Positions 6,063 through 12,698 of a stretch of 12,698 nt of DNA are shown here, piece after piece. How positions within the stretch are numbered: the stretch's first letter is position 1; every line of letters begins with the position of its first letter. A program made the position numbers and the translations under genes. The notes under the pieces were generated by a model. The model was not told where the DNA came from and searched no databases. It saw only the letters and a list, made by a program, of their open reading frames with translations. The stretch is from Deltaproteobacteria bacterium. GTDB taxonomy: Bacteria > Desulfobacterota > DSM-4660 > Desulfatiglandales > HGW-15. The stretch lies in contig JAFDIC010000063.1 in NCBI GenBank assembly GCA_019308525.1, forward strand, positions 1 through 12,698, given 5' to 3'.

Positions 6063-7816
6063 TTCGCTTTCTCCCCACCCTCCGGCGACATGAATACCAG
6101 TTCTACAGGAATTGCGCCAATATTGATTCCATCATCTGTGCGCCTTATGACAGTGTTCTTCAGCCAGTTCTTATCATCCCGCTCCGGAAAATCCAACCGC
6201 TGGTTGTAACCCCTGCTCTCCGTGCGGTAAAGGGAGGACGCAAGGATCATCTTTCCCACCTGAACCATGTTAGAAGCTTCCACTGCCTCCCTCAGCTTCC
6301 TGAAACTGCCATCTGCGTATACCACAGGTAAAGCCTCCTTTTCGAGCTCCTTTAAACTCTCCGCCCCTTGTTGTAACCCCCTCTCCTCCCTCAAAGGCCC
6401 TCCACTTACCCACATGACTTGCTTCACGGCTGACTTTATCTTCCCTGGTTCACCTCTTTCACTGGACTTTCGCTTGAGTATGGTATCAAGTTCTCCTCTT
6501 TTCTCCTCCAGCCATTCCCTGGTTTCGGTGACCAGTTCCGGAAGTGAGGCATCCCTGGCCCTGTTCACGGCACTCCTCCCTGCCAGGACACCCGTAACCA
6601 AAGCATACAGGAGAGACGATCCAGGAGACACGTCGCCGGCCGCAAAAAGTCCTTCAAGGTCTGTCCTCGCCTTTTCATCTATCCTGACGCCGCCCCCCTT
6701 GAAGTCCCCTATACAGATGGGAGCTACTCGAAGCTGCCTTTTCTTCAAGTCAAAGCCCCTCAAAAGATTGAGAGTAAAGATCCCCTTCGCATCCACGTAC
6801 CACATCTCTTCCGGGACGCGGGTAAGGTCGAGGAACACAGCGCCTTTATCTCCTTTGCCTTCCAGTATTTCTTTCATAGATGCCTTGACTAGATGAGGAA
6901 CCAATTCGATAAAGGGTCTGCCGTATCGCTTTGACATATCGTCGGACAGGGACAAGGTGGCGCCTTCACCAAGGATCCCATGCTCCTTTGCATACTTCAA
7001 GAAGAATGGCTCCCCCAGGGCGTTTCTCAGGACTCCCTTTACCCTTGCCGACGACCCTGGTATCCAGTACTGGGGCAGTCCCGGCTCAGCAATACCCCAG
7101 TTATCAAACCCCATCATTTCCATGTCCGACAGCAATGCCCCGGCCCTGTAAGACATGGCATACCCATCCCCCGTCATGCGGACCGGGGCATAGGTCCGCT
7201 CATAGATCTGGCCATGGGAGCCAGTGGCCAGAACGACTGCTTTGGCCTGGAACTCCACAAAGCACCCCTTCCTGATATCAAAGCCGAAGGCGCCTACCAC
7301 CGAATCTTCCTGCCGTATGAGATCGGTGATCATGGTCATCTCCCGGGTCTTGACACCCGTTCTTTTTGCATATTCCAGGGCTGGCAACATAATATTCTTT
7401 CCGTACACACCAGGGGGCCCCAGCCACCGCTGGCTGAATATGTCCTCGACGCCAAAGTCCCTGAGTTCATATGCCCGGAGGTCCATTTCGCAGGCCACGG
7501 TCATCGAGAGCCTCTGGTTCGCAGTAAACCAGCTTCCTCCAGTCCTCGCCCCTTCCCTGACAAAGTATCGAAATGACACGTCAAAGGGCTGCTCAAAATC
7601 CATCCCGGGCTCTATTACTCCCATCTTGACCAGGTATTCAGGAGGTTTTCTCGCAACCAGGGCCCCGGCATAGATCGAGGCGCTTGCCCTGGCAAGGATG
7701 CTCTTGTCAACGACCAGGGTCCTCAAGCCGGCCCTCCTGGCCTCAATGGCCGCCCTCAGACCTGCCATCCCGCTCCCGATCACCAGTACATCACAGATCT
7801 CTTGATCCATGTCCAT
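6059..7816 (-). CDS. Fumarate reductase/AprA-like FAD-dependent oxidoreductase
   Basis: The 585-residue flavoprotein belongs to the FrdA/SdhA/L-aspartate oxidase/AprA superfamily. The N-terminal dinucleotide motif is VIGSGMAGLRAAIEARRAG (residues 12-30). Mid-protein it has VLATGSHGQIYERTYAPVRMTGDGYAMSYRAGALLSDMEM, then GGGVRIDEKARTDLEGLFAAGDVSPGSSLL, and a C-terminal FrdA-like domain with TESRGYNQRLDFPERDDKNWLKNT. The fumarate/succinate signatures are missing: the HYxxGG segment reads CIGDFKGGG, without the catalytic His, and the Arg of the GANRLGGNSLL region is absent (SPGSSLL). It is therefore likely to act on another substrate. There is no signal peptide, so it is cytoplasmic. ATG 7816 has AAAGG eight bases upstream; ATG 7810 is also in frame. 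It lies 52 bases after the ABC ATPase and overlaps the small ferredoxin, its likely electron partner. Confidence 0.85.
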   Translation of the reverse strand: MDMDQEICDVLVIGSGMAGLRAAIEARRAGLRTLVVDKSILARASASIYAGALVARKPPEYLVKMGVIEPGMDFEQPFDVSFRYFVREGARTGGSWFTANQRLSMTVACEMDLRAYELRDFGVEDIFSQRWLGPPGVYGKNIMLPALEYAKRTGVKTREMTMITDLIRQEDSVVGAFGFDIRKGCFVEFQAKAVVLATGSHGQIYERTYAPVRMTGDGYAMSYRAGALLSDMEMMGFDNWGIAEPGLPQYWIPGSSARVKGVLRNALGEPFFLKYAKEHGILGEGATLSLSDDMSKRYGRPFIELVPHLVKASMKEILEGKGDKGAVFLDLTRVPEEMWYVDAKGIFTLNLLRGFDLKKRQLRVAPICIGDFKGGGVRIDEKARTDLEGLFAAGDVSPGSSLLYALVTGVLAGRSAVNRARDASLPELVTETREWLEEKRGELDTILKRKSSERGEPGKIKSAVKQVMWVSGGPLREERGLQQGAESLKELEKEALPVVYADGSFRKLREAVEASNMVQVGKMILASSLYRTESRGYNQRLDFPERDDKNWLKNTVIRRTDDGINIGAIPVELVFMSPEGGEKAK

Positions 7817-7868
7817 ATCCAGTACCTTTCCTGTACCTGTCTTCCCTTCCTCTTCAGAACTTCACTCC

Positions 7869-8630
7869 TTATCCCGAATGCATGATCCTGCGCGCCTTTG
7901 CCACGTACTGATTGAACTCAACGCCCTCTCTTAGGTCCATGTTTCTTGGTCTGGGAAGGTCAATTTCAAGGATCTTCTTGACAGTTCCCGGCCTTGGGCT
8001 CATTATGAGTATCCTGTCGGAAAGAAACACGGCCTCTGCAATGTCGTGTGTCACGAACAGCACCGTCTTTGTCTTCTCCATCCATATCTTTTGTAGCCAC
8101 ACATTCATCTCGTCACGGGTCATGGCGTCCAGGGCCCCAAATGGCTCGTCCATCAAGAGAAGAGGAGGGTCGTGGATCAAGGCTCGGCAAAAGGACACCC
8201 TCTGCTGCATACCTCCCGAAAGTTCCCAGGGATAACGGTTCTCAAAGCCCTCTAATCCTGCCATCTTGATCAGATCCATGGCCTTGCCCAGGTACTCTTC
8301 CCTGTCAAAACCTTTTCTTACCTCTACCTGCAACATAATATTGTCGATGACCTTCCTCCAGGCAAGCAGTACCGGACTTTGAAAAACGATGCCCACGTTT
8401 GGATGAGGACCTCTGACAAGATTGCCTTCCACCCGGACTTCGCCCTTTGTCAACGGCAAAAGGCCGGCGATAATCTTGATAAGAGTCGATTTCCCGCAAC
8501 CACTCGGCCCCACGATGGAGAGGAATTCGCCCTCCCTGGACGAAAAGCTTACCTCCTCCAATGCATGGATAGACCCATCTTTCATCGGATATATTAGAGT
8601 GCACCCTTTGACCACTATCGCATCGGTCAT
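7869..8630 (-). CDS. NitT/TauT-type ABC transporter ATP-binding protein
   Basis: This 253-residue ATPase powers import together with the two permeases upstream. All nucleotide-binding motifs are intact: Walker A GPSGCGKST (residues 41-49), Q-loop VFQSPVLLAWRKV, signature LSGGMQQRVSFCRAL, Walker B LLLMDEPFGALDAMTR and switch His in VTHDIAEAVFLSDR. The FGALDAMTR and SPRPGTV segments are typical of the SsuB/TauB/NrtD branch, whose substrates include sulfonates, nitrate, thiamine precursors and aromatic acids. The frame opens further upstream to 8735, but homology begins at MTDAIVV, and AAGGAAA precedes ATG 8630 by about nine bases. Only one ATPase gene is present for two permeases, so it should work as a homodimer. 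It lies between the binding protein (82 bases) and the flavoprotein (52 bases). Confidence 0.93.
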   Translation of the reverse strand: MTDAIVVKGCTLIYPMKDGSIHALEEVSFSSREGEFLSIVGPSGCGKSTLIKIIAGLLPLTKGEVRVEGNLVRGPHPNVGIVFQSPVLLAWRKVIDNIMLQVEVRKGFDREEYLGKAMDLIKMAGLEGFENRYPWELSGGMQQRVSFCRALIHDPPLLLMDEPFGALDAMTRDEMNVWLQKIWMEKTKTVLFVTHDIAEAVFLSDRILIMSPRPGTVKKILEIDLPRPRNMDLREGVEFNQYVAKARRIMHSG

Positions 8631-8712
8631 GATTTCGTTTCCTTTGTTTCCATCCAAGACGGGGCAGAGAGGCAAGGAGGAATCTCCCCTTTCCTCTCTC
8701 CGCCCCACGCTG

Positions 8713-9708
8713 TTATAGTTTAGGTAAGAACTCATTTGTAAAAAACTTGTTCAGAGGTATATCCTTCGCCTGGGGGACGCCTGCAAACCTGGCAACAATA
8801 TCTCGCATGGCTTCAATGACCTTTGGGTCCTGCCACCCAAGCGGAGGTGGAAACAACCACTTGAGGCTCCTTAGTTGTGTGAGGATTATATCCCTTTTGG
8901 CCATTGGAAAATGCTTTACAGCGATGTCTACGGTTTCTTCCAGGTCCATGAACGCATGGTTAATCCCCCTCAGGCTTGCCCTGACAAACCGCCGGATCAA
9001 ATCAGGATTGTTCTTGTAGGTATCCAGATGCGTGATTATTCCATCACCAACGTCAGGGATACCCCAATCGCCGAACAGAAGTATCTGTGGCGATTCCACG
9101 CCCATCTTCTTGAGTCTCACGATATCGTCCATTCCCAGGCCGAGCGTGCCGTCTGCCTTTCCGGTCGCAACGGCCTCCAGCCGCGCCCTTCCAGCAGCCA
9201 GGTACCGAACCTGTTTCAGCGTCAAATTATTGACTGCCAGGAAAGCTTCAAAGATATCGCTCGTTCCCGATCCAGACCCTGCAATGGTCTTGCCTATCAG
9301 GTCTTTGGGGGTCTTGATACCCTTTGCGGCAGGAAACAAGATTCCTTGCCTCTTTGATTTTTCCACCACCATGACCTGAATGACCGGTACTCCCCTGGCA
9401 ACCCCTTTTACGGTTACGTTCGTGCCCGCAAAACCAAAGGTCTCCCTTCCTGCTCCAATAAGCTTCAGGGTGGCTGTAGATCCTGCCCCCTCTTTTATGG
9501 TAATGTCGATGCCCTCTTCCTTGTAAAACCCCTTGTCCATTGCCACGATAAAGGGTGTGTGCATTGCAGAGCACTTCCAGTGAAGGCGCAGCACGACCTT
9601 GTCCGCCGCCTTTGCCTCAGACAAGAAGAAGGGTTGAGCAAGAAGTGTCATGACCAAAACAAGGAAACCAGTAAGGAAAACGCCCTTTGACAGGTTCATT
9701 CTCATCAT
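8713..9708 (-). CDS. NMT1/THI5-like (SsuA/TauA-type) ABC substrate-binding protein
   Basis: The 331-residue periplasmic binding protein has a signal peptide ending SEAKA before ADKVVLRL (near residue 34). The mature part matches the NMT1/THI5-like fold: LHWKCSAMHTPFIVAMDKGFYKEEGIDITIKEG, then GRETFGFAGTN, PKDLIGKTIAGSGSGTSDIFEAFL and a C-terminal DLIRRFVRASLRG. Relatives bind nitrate, sulfonates, thiamine pyrimidines or aromatic acids; the ligand is unknown. ATG 9708 has GGGAGG five bases upstream, and ATG 9705 and 9699 are also in frame. An in-frame TTG at 9777 would give an odd Cys-rich N-terminus in front of the signal peptide and is rejected. No TPP-riboswitch-like pattern was seen, so thiamine uptake is not supported. 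The gene sits between the permeases and the ATPase. Confidence 0.9.
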   Translation of the reverse strand: MMRMNLSKGVFLTGFLVLVMTLLAQPFFLSEAKAADKVVLRLHWKCSAMHTPFIVAMDKGFYKEEGIDITIKEGAGSTATLKLIGAGRETFGFAGTNVTVKGVARGVPVIQVMVVEKSKRQGILFPAAKGIKTPKDLIGKTIAGSGSGTSDIFEAFLAVNNLTLKQVRYLAAGRARLEAVATGKADGTLGLGMDDIVRLKKMGVESPQILLFGDWGIPDVGDGIITHLDTYKNNPDLIRRFVRASLRGINHAFMDLEETVDIAVKHFPMAKRDIILTQLRSLKWLFPPPLGWQDPKVIEAMRDIVARFAGVPQAKDIPLNKFFTNEFLPKL

Positions 9709-9810
9709 TCTATCCTCCCTTTTTGCTAGACGGGTTAAAAAACAACATCTTGAACAATACCTCATCCAGATTGGCAATTAGCGTCTATTATCACCCCCTT
9801 TCTTTTGTTC

Positions 9811-10596
9811 TCATGCAGTAAAGAATCTTTCTTCTTCCCTCCGCATTGCCACGTGCCACGAAATAGTGCGCTTTTCAATCCACACAACAGATGCATAGAT
9901 CAGCCTGCCCAGAATTACCAACACAATAAGGACTGAGAACAGGAGTTTGACGTCATAGTTGTGGTTGGCTATGGTGATCAGGTATCCAAGGCCTGCGTCT
10001 GAACCAACAAACTCGCCCGTGATCGATCCCAGCATGGCTACCAACCCCCCAAGCTTCAGGCCGCTAAAGAAATGTGGCAGGGAATTCGGGAGCCTGACCT
10101 TGACAAAGGTCTGGAAAGTAGTGGCGGACATGGATTTCGTAAGGTCCACCATCTCAGGTTCGATATCTCTCAGCCCGGTAATCATGGCTATTACTATGGG
10201 AAAATAGGCAAGCCAAAAGCTGATAATTACTTTGGGAGTGTAGCCGAAGCCGAACCATACGATAAATAAAGGGGCTATTGCAATCTTTGGGGTTGTTTGA
10301 AAGAACACCATCAAGGGTAACAACGTCTTTTCAACAGGCCTGGACCAGACGATTATTATTGAGACGAATACCGAGAAAATAACAGCCAGGATCAGGCCTG
10401 TAATCGTTTCATAGAAAGTAACGAGCGTGTGGTGCCAAAGAAGACCGAGGTTTTTGAAAAATTCCGTTACGATGATCGCCGGGCCGGGCAGTATGAAATC
10501 CGGAACAGAAAAGAGCACAATTGCCGCCTGCCACAGGGCCAGGATGATCAAGGTGGTGAAAAAGGGATATAGAGAACTTCTTATTTTTTCATTCAA
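9811..10596 (-). CDS. NitT/TauT-type ABC transporter permease (second of a pair)
   Basis: The 261-residue inner-membrane protein has about six hydrophobic segments, starting with FFTTLIILALWQAAIVLF and including LILAVIFSVFVSIIIVW, APLFIVWFGFG and LLFSVLIVLVILGRLIY. The cytoplasmic EAA coupling loop to the ATPase is visible: GLRDIEPEMVDLTKSMSATT followed by FVKVRLPNSLPHFFSGLKLG. The start is TTG (10596), with GGAG eight bases upstream; no nearby in-frame ATG exists, and an ATG four bases on is in another frame and stops at once. The protein is clearly paralogous to the permease encoded immediately upstream, so a heterodimeric channel is likely, although each could form a homodimer. The gap to the upstream permease is 143 bases and holds nothing recognisable. 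Confidence 0.9.
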   Translation of the reverse strand: MNEKIRSSLYPFFTTLIILALWQAAIVLFSVPDFILPGPAIIVTEFFKNLGLLWHHTLVTFYETITGLILAVIFSVFVSIIIVWSRPVEKTLLPLMVFFQTTPKIAIAPLFIVWFGFGYTPKVIISFWLAYFPIVIAMITGLRDIEPEMVDLTKSMSATTFQTFVKVRLPNSLPHFFSGLKLGGLVAMLGSITGEFVGSDAGLGYLITIANHNYDVKLLFSVLIVLVILGRLIYASVVWIEKRTISWHVAMRREEERFFTA

Positions 10597-10739
10597 TTCC
10601 GGCTCTCCCTCGTGACCGTGAAAAGGCTATTTTGCCAACTTCCGTCTAGATAACAACCTGAGCGTCAACATATGGAGAATGCGTGCGATCCTGGAGCCCG
10701 TGCCTCTGCTCCCAACTCTGCCTGCCGCCATGACAAGGC

Positions 10740-11552
10740 TTATGTTGAAAACATTACCTCCTCTTTTTCTCTCATTACGACATGCCACGATATGGCATAA
10801 CGTTCCGCCCACTCGACTACTGAGAAGAGAACTTTTCCCAGAAGCAAAAGTACGACCAGATCGGCAAAGAGCAGGGTGGTATCCAACCTATCGTTGGCAT
10901 AGATGACAAGGTATCCCAGGCCTGTCATGGAGCCGAGAAATTCTCCGATGACCGCTCCAACCAGGGCTAATAAAGCCCCCAGCTTCAGCCCGCTGAACAT
11001 ATACGGGAGAGAGTTGGGAATGCGAATCTTCATAAAGGTCTGCAAAGAGCTGGAGGACATGGACTTGGCAAGATCCAAGACATCCTCTTCTATGTCTCTC
11101 AATCCCGTGATCAATTCTATGACAATGGGGAAATAGGCCAGCAAAAAACTTATCAATATCTTTGGGAAAGAACCAAAGCCAAACCATATGATAAACAGGG
11201 GTGCAATAGCGACTTTCGGGATGGTCTGTAAGAAAACCATGAGAGGCATTACGGTCTTTTCGACAGGCCTCCACCATACGACGGCAACCGAGATGGGAAT
11301 GGAAACTATCACGGCGATGGCAAATCCCACCCCCGTCTCATACAGAGTAACCAGGGCATTTTGATACAGGAGGTGCCACTCTTTACTGATTTCAGCTATG
11401 ACCAAAATCGGTCCAGGAAGCAAATACTCGGGAATAGACAGGACATAGACTGTTACTTGCCAGAGGACAATCAGCCCCAGGGCAGCGCCCAGCGGATACA
11501 GAGCATCCCTCTGACTCAAAACTCTATTGATGATCTTGTCTTTAAGGGCCAT
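10740..11552 (-). CDS. NitT/TauT-type ABC transporter permease (first of a pair)
   Basis: This roughly 270-residue multi-pass membrane protein carries the family's hydrophobic helices (LGAALGLIVLWQVTVYVL, AIAVIVSIPISVAVVW, LLFADLVVLLLLGKVLF) and EAA loop (GLRDIEEDVLDLAKSMSSSS, then MKIRIPNSLPYMFSGLKLG). It aligns end to end with the next permease, including RPVEKT, PLMVF, QTxPKxAIAPLF and a shared C-terminal AISWHV, so the two arose by duplication. Three starts are possible: ATG 11552 (MALKDKI, AAGGA nine bases upstream, preferred), ATG 11558 and TTG 11561. A six-codon frame (11558-11575) ends on a TGATG overlap with ATG 11558 and might couple translation. The gene lies 72 bases after the ferredoxin gene. 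Confidence 0.9.
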   Translation of the reverse strand: MALKDKIINRVLSQRDALYPLGAALGLIVLWQVTVYVLSIPEYLLPGPILVIAEISKEWHLLYQNALVTLYETGVGFAIAVIVSIPISVAVVWWRPVEKTVMPLMVFLQTIPKVAIAPLFIIWFGFGSFPKILISFLLAYFPIVIELITGLRDIEEDVLDLAKSMSSSSLQTFMKIRIPNSLPYMFSGLKLGALLALVGAVIGEFLGSMTGLGYLVIYANDRLDTTLLFADLVVLLLLGKVLFSVVEWAERYAISWHVVMREKEEVMFST

Positions 11553-11557
11553 GTGCA

Positions 11558-11575
11558 TCAATCCTTGTTCACCAT
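11558..11575 (-). other. Six-codon leader frame overlapping a permease start
   Basis: ATG GTG AAC AAG GAT TGA, preceded by AGGAAAT. Its TGA shares one base with the ATG at 11558 (TGATG), an arrangement used for translational coupling. It may be chance, because such short frames are common. Confidence 0.2.
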
Positions 11576-11624
11576 GATATTTCCTATCGTAGCCCTTTGT
11601 TGATCACTGGGCCTCACTCGATCC

Positions 11625-11966
11625 TTAGAAGCCCAATTTTTTTGTGCGGGAATCCGATCTGCCAGCGGGCAAACCTTCCAGGGGCGGTTTTACCACGCCC
11701 GTACCCGCCCACATGTCTTGTATGGGAGAGGGTTTAAATTCCTTTCTAATAGCTCCCTCCACCTTGAAGCATTTATTCCCGTCTTCCTGGCAGGCTTCTT
11801 CGCAGGCCAGGCACACCAGGCACTCCTGCATATTGACGACCACTACCTTCTTTTGCTCCCTATCCCAGTCAAGGACTTCTACCGGACAACTGTCAACACA
11901 GTTAAGGCATGATCCGCCAAGGCATTTCTTGTGATCAATTACAATTTCAATCTTTTGCTTTAGCAT
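11625..11966 (-). CDS. Ferredoxin, two [4Fe-4S] motifs with a C-terminal extension
   Basis: The 113-residue protein has two cluster-binding motifs: CLGGSCLNCVDSCPVEVL (Cys-x4-Cys-x2-Cys-x3-Cys-Pro) and CLVCLACEEAC (Cys-x2-Cys-x2-Cys-x3-Cys), plus an extra Cys in GNKCFKVEGA. A tail of about 40 residues rich in Pro, Lys and Arg (KPSPIQDMWAGTG) matches nothing I recognise. The protein is predicted to be cytoplasmic and to pass electrons to or from the flavoprotein further along the operon. The ribosome site is strong (GGGGAGG, six bases before ATG). It is the first gene after the GntR regulator, separated by 167 bases holding two GGTWACC repeats, and lies just ahead of the transporter genes. An AprB-like beta subunit is an alternative reading, but length and motif spacing do not settle it. 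Confidence 0.85.
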   Translation of the reverse strand: MLKQKIEIVIDHKKCLGGSCLNCVDSCPVEVLDWDREQKKVVVVNMQECLVCLACEEACQEDGNKCFKVEGAIRKEFKPSPIQDMWAGTGVVKPPLEGLPAGRSDSRTKKLGF

Positions 11967-12028
11967 GGCGATCCTCCCCTATGAAACTGATTCCTTCTGT
12001 CTTAGTCCCTTGCTTGGTGTTTTTCCTC

Positions 12029-12064
12029 CGGTAACCTTTCCTGACCCCATCCCCGTCGGTAACC
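12029..12064. promoter_or_regulatory. Pair of CGGTAACC repeats, possible operator
   Basis: CGGTAACC occurs at 12029-12036 and again at 12057-12064, in direct orientation, 28 bases start to start. GGTAACC is itself nearly palindromic, as expected for half-sites of dimeric regulators. The pair lies in the 167-base gap between the GntR regulator gene and the ferredoxin gene, where an operator for this cluster could be. No clear -35/-10 promoter was recognised nearby. Confidence 0.35.
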
Positions 12065-12133
12065 CTACAGGCTTTGATAAACTCCGTGAACACTCCGGTT
12101 TCTCGAATCTACCAGCGGCTTTTCTCTCATCTC

Positions 12134-12698
12134 CTAGATATGCTCTTCTCTTTCAAGTATTTCCACGATGTACTTTGTCTGCTTCTCAACATGCTGCCGA
12201 AAGAGTTTCTCTACCCCTTCCGCATCCCTTTTTCGAGCAGACTCCATTATTTTTCGATGGTCAGCAGCAAGGACCTTGAATCTTTCAGGATACTTCCTCG
12301 TTACCGTGCGAAATCTCAGGACCTGCGTATGGATATTCTGAATCATCTCCCTGAGCTTTTCATTGTTGGATGCCTTCCAAAAGATGGAATGAAAATTGAT
12401 GTTGGCCTTCTCATATTCCACAGAATTCTTTTCTTTGGAATATTTCTCCAGAAGGATCACGTATTTCTCCATTTTCTCAAAATCAGCATCATTCAAGTTC
12501 GGCAAAGCTTCTCTTGCCGCCAGCCCCTCCAGGACGCTCTGGATGAGGTAAAACTCCTCTACCTCCTGCCTGTTCATCTTTTTGACACGCGCCATGGTGT
12601 GGGGGACAATCTCCACAAACCCGATGCTTTCCAGATAGCGCAATGCCTCCCTCACCGGTGTCTTACTCACGTGATATTTTTCAGCCAGATCTGCCTCT
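12134..12698 (-). CDS. GntR-family transcriptional regulator, FCD domain (5' end missing)
   Basis: The frame runs off the right edge, so the N-terminus is absent; the visible part begins EADLAEKYHVSKTPVREALRYLESIGFVEIVPH, the GntR winged helix-turn-helix lacking only its first helix. GTG 12670 codes an internal Val of this helix and is not a start. The rest is an all-helical FCD ligand domain of FadR/VanR type, with NFHSIFWKASNNEKL, then DHRKIMESARKRDAEGVEKLFRQHV; the His residues of these segments are metal or ligand contacts in relatives. Such proteins usually sense an organic acid and repress nearby catabolic or uptake genes. Here it precedes the ferredoxin/transporter/flavoprotein genes on the same strand and is their probable regulator. 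The gene ends in TAG. Confidence 0.9.
   Translation of the reverse strand, partial: EADLAEKYHVSKTPVREALRYLESIGFVEIVPHTMARVKKMNRQEVEEFYLIQSVLEGLAAREALPNLNDADFEKMEKYVILLEKYSKEKNSVEYEKANINFHSIFWKASNNEKLREMIQNIHTQVLRFRTVTRKYPERFKVLAADHRKIMESARKRDAEGVEKLFRQHVEKQTKYIVEILEREEHI

Noticed and set aside
8631..8735. Upstream extension of the ABC ATPase
   Set aside because: The extra 35 residues match nothing in the family, and a good ribosome site sits before ATG 8630.
9248..9574. 108-codon frame antiparallel or shifted within the binding-protein gene
   Set aside because: It is a shadow frame; the NMT1/THI5-like reading in the overlapping frame is clear.
9709..9777. Upstream extension of the NMT1/THI5-like binding protein
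   Set aside because: It would bury the signal peptide behind a Cys-rich segment; ATG 9708 has GGGAGG in front.
11967..12133. Possible TPP riboswitch controlling a THI5-like transporter
   Set aside because: No CTGAGA or TPP-aptamer core pattern is visible on the transcribed strand.
12134..12670. Regulator starting at GTG 12670
   Set aside because: The frame is open to the window edge and residues before it (EADLAEKYH) belong to the GntR helix-turn-helix.

Overview
The window most likely comes from an anaerobic, redox-versatile bacterium of the Desulfobacterota (former Deltaproteobacteria) type. This is inferred from three things: an NfnAB-type flavin and iron-sulfur pair with a molybdopterin-oxidoreductase-like domain joined in front, a proteobacterial oligoribonuclease, and a fumarate-reductase-like flavoprotein encoded with small ferredoxins and solute transporters. 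No rRNA, tRNA, CRISPR array, transposase or integrase is visible. All genes use standard stops (TAA, TGA and TAG).

Left part (1-2848, + strand). One open frame enters from the left edge. It encodes the C-terminal part of a NuoG/formate-dehydrogenase-like protein joined to NfnA (FAD/NAD-binding subunit with a [2Fe-2S] site). The frame is cut by an in-frame TAG at 649-651, right before the FAD-binding RIPYT motif, and continues without a frame change to 1395. NfnB (GltD-like flavoprotein with two N-terminal [4Fe-4S] sites) follows 22 bases later.

Middle (2849-4166). A non-coding stretch holds an AT-rich, AATTTG-rich segment and then a 217-base element (3134-3350) with 26-base imperfect terminal inverted repeats and several internal hairpins, resembling a MITE. 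Its right edge supplies the TGA stop of the oligoribonuclease gene (orn, - strand). A further gene-free stretch with a 10-bp hairpin lies upstream of orn.

Right part (4167-12698, all - strand). In transcription order: a GntR/FCD regulator (5' end outside the window), a two-cluster ferredoxin, two paralogous NitT/TauT-type permeases, an NMT1/THI5-like binding protein, one ABC ATPase, a fumarate-reductase-like flavoprotein whose stop overlaps the start of a second small ferredoxin, and a family-5 (peptide/nickel type) binding protein with no permease of its own here. The simplest reading is a regulated system that imports a small organic compound and acts on it with a flavoprotein wired to ferredoxins. 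The substrate cannot be read from the sequence. The flavoprotein lacks the signature fumarate/succinate-binding residues, so it is probably not a fumarate reductase; this makes the cluster the best candidate here for an undescribed system.
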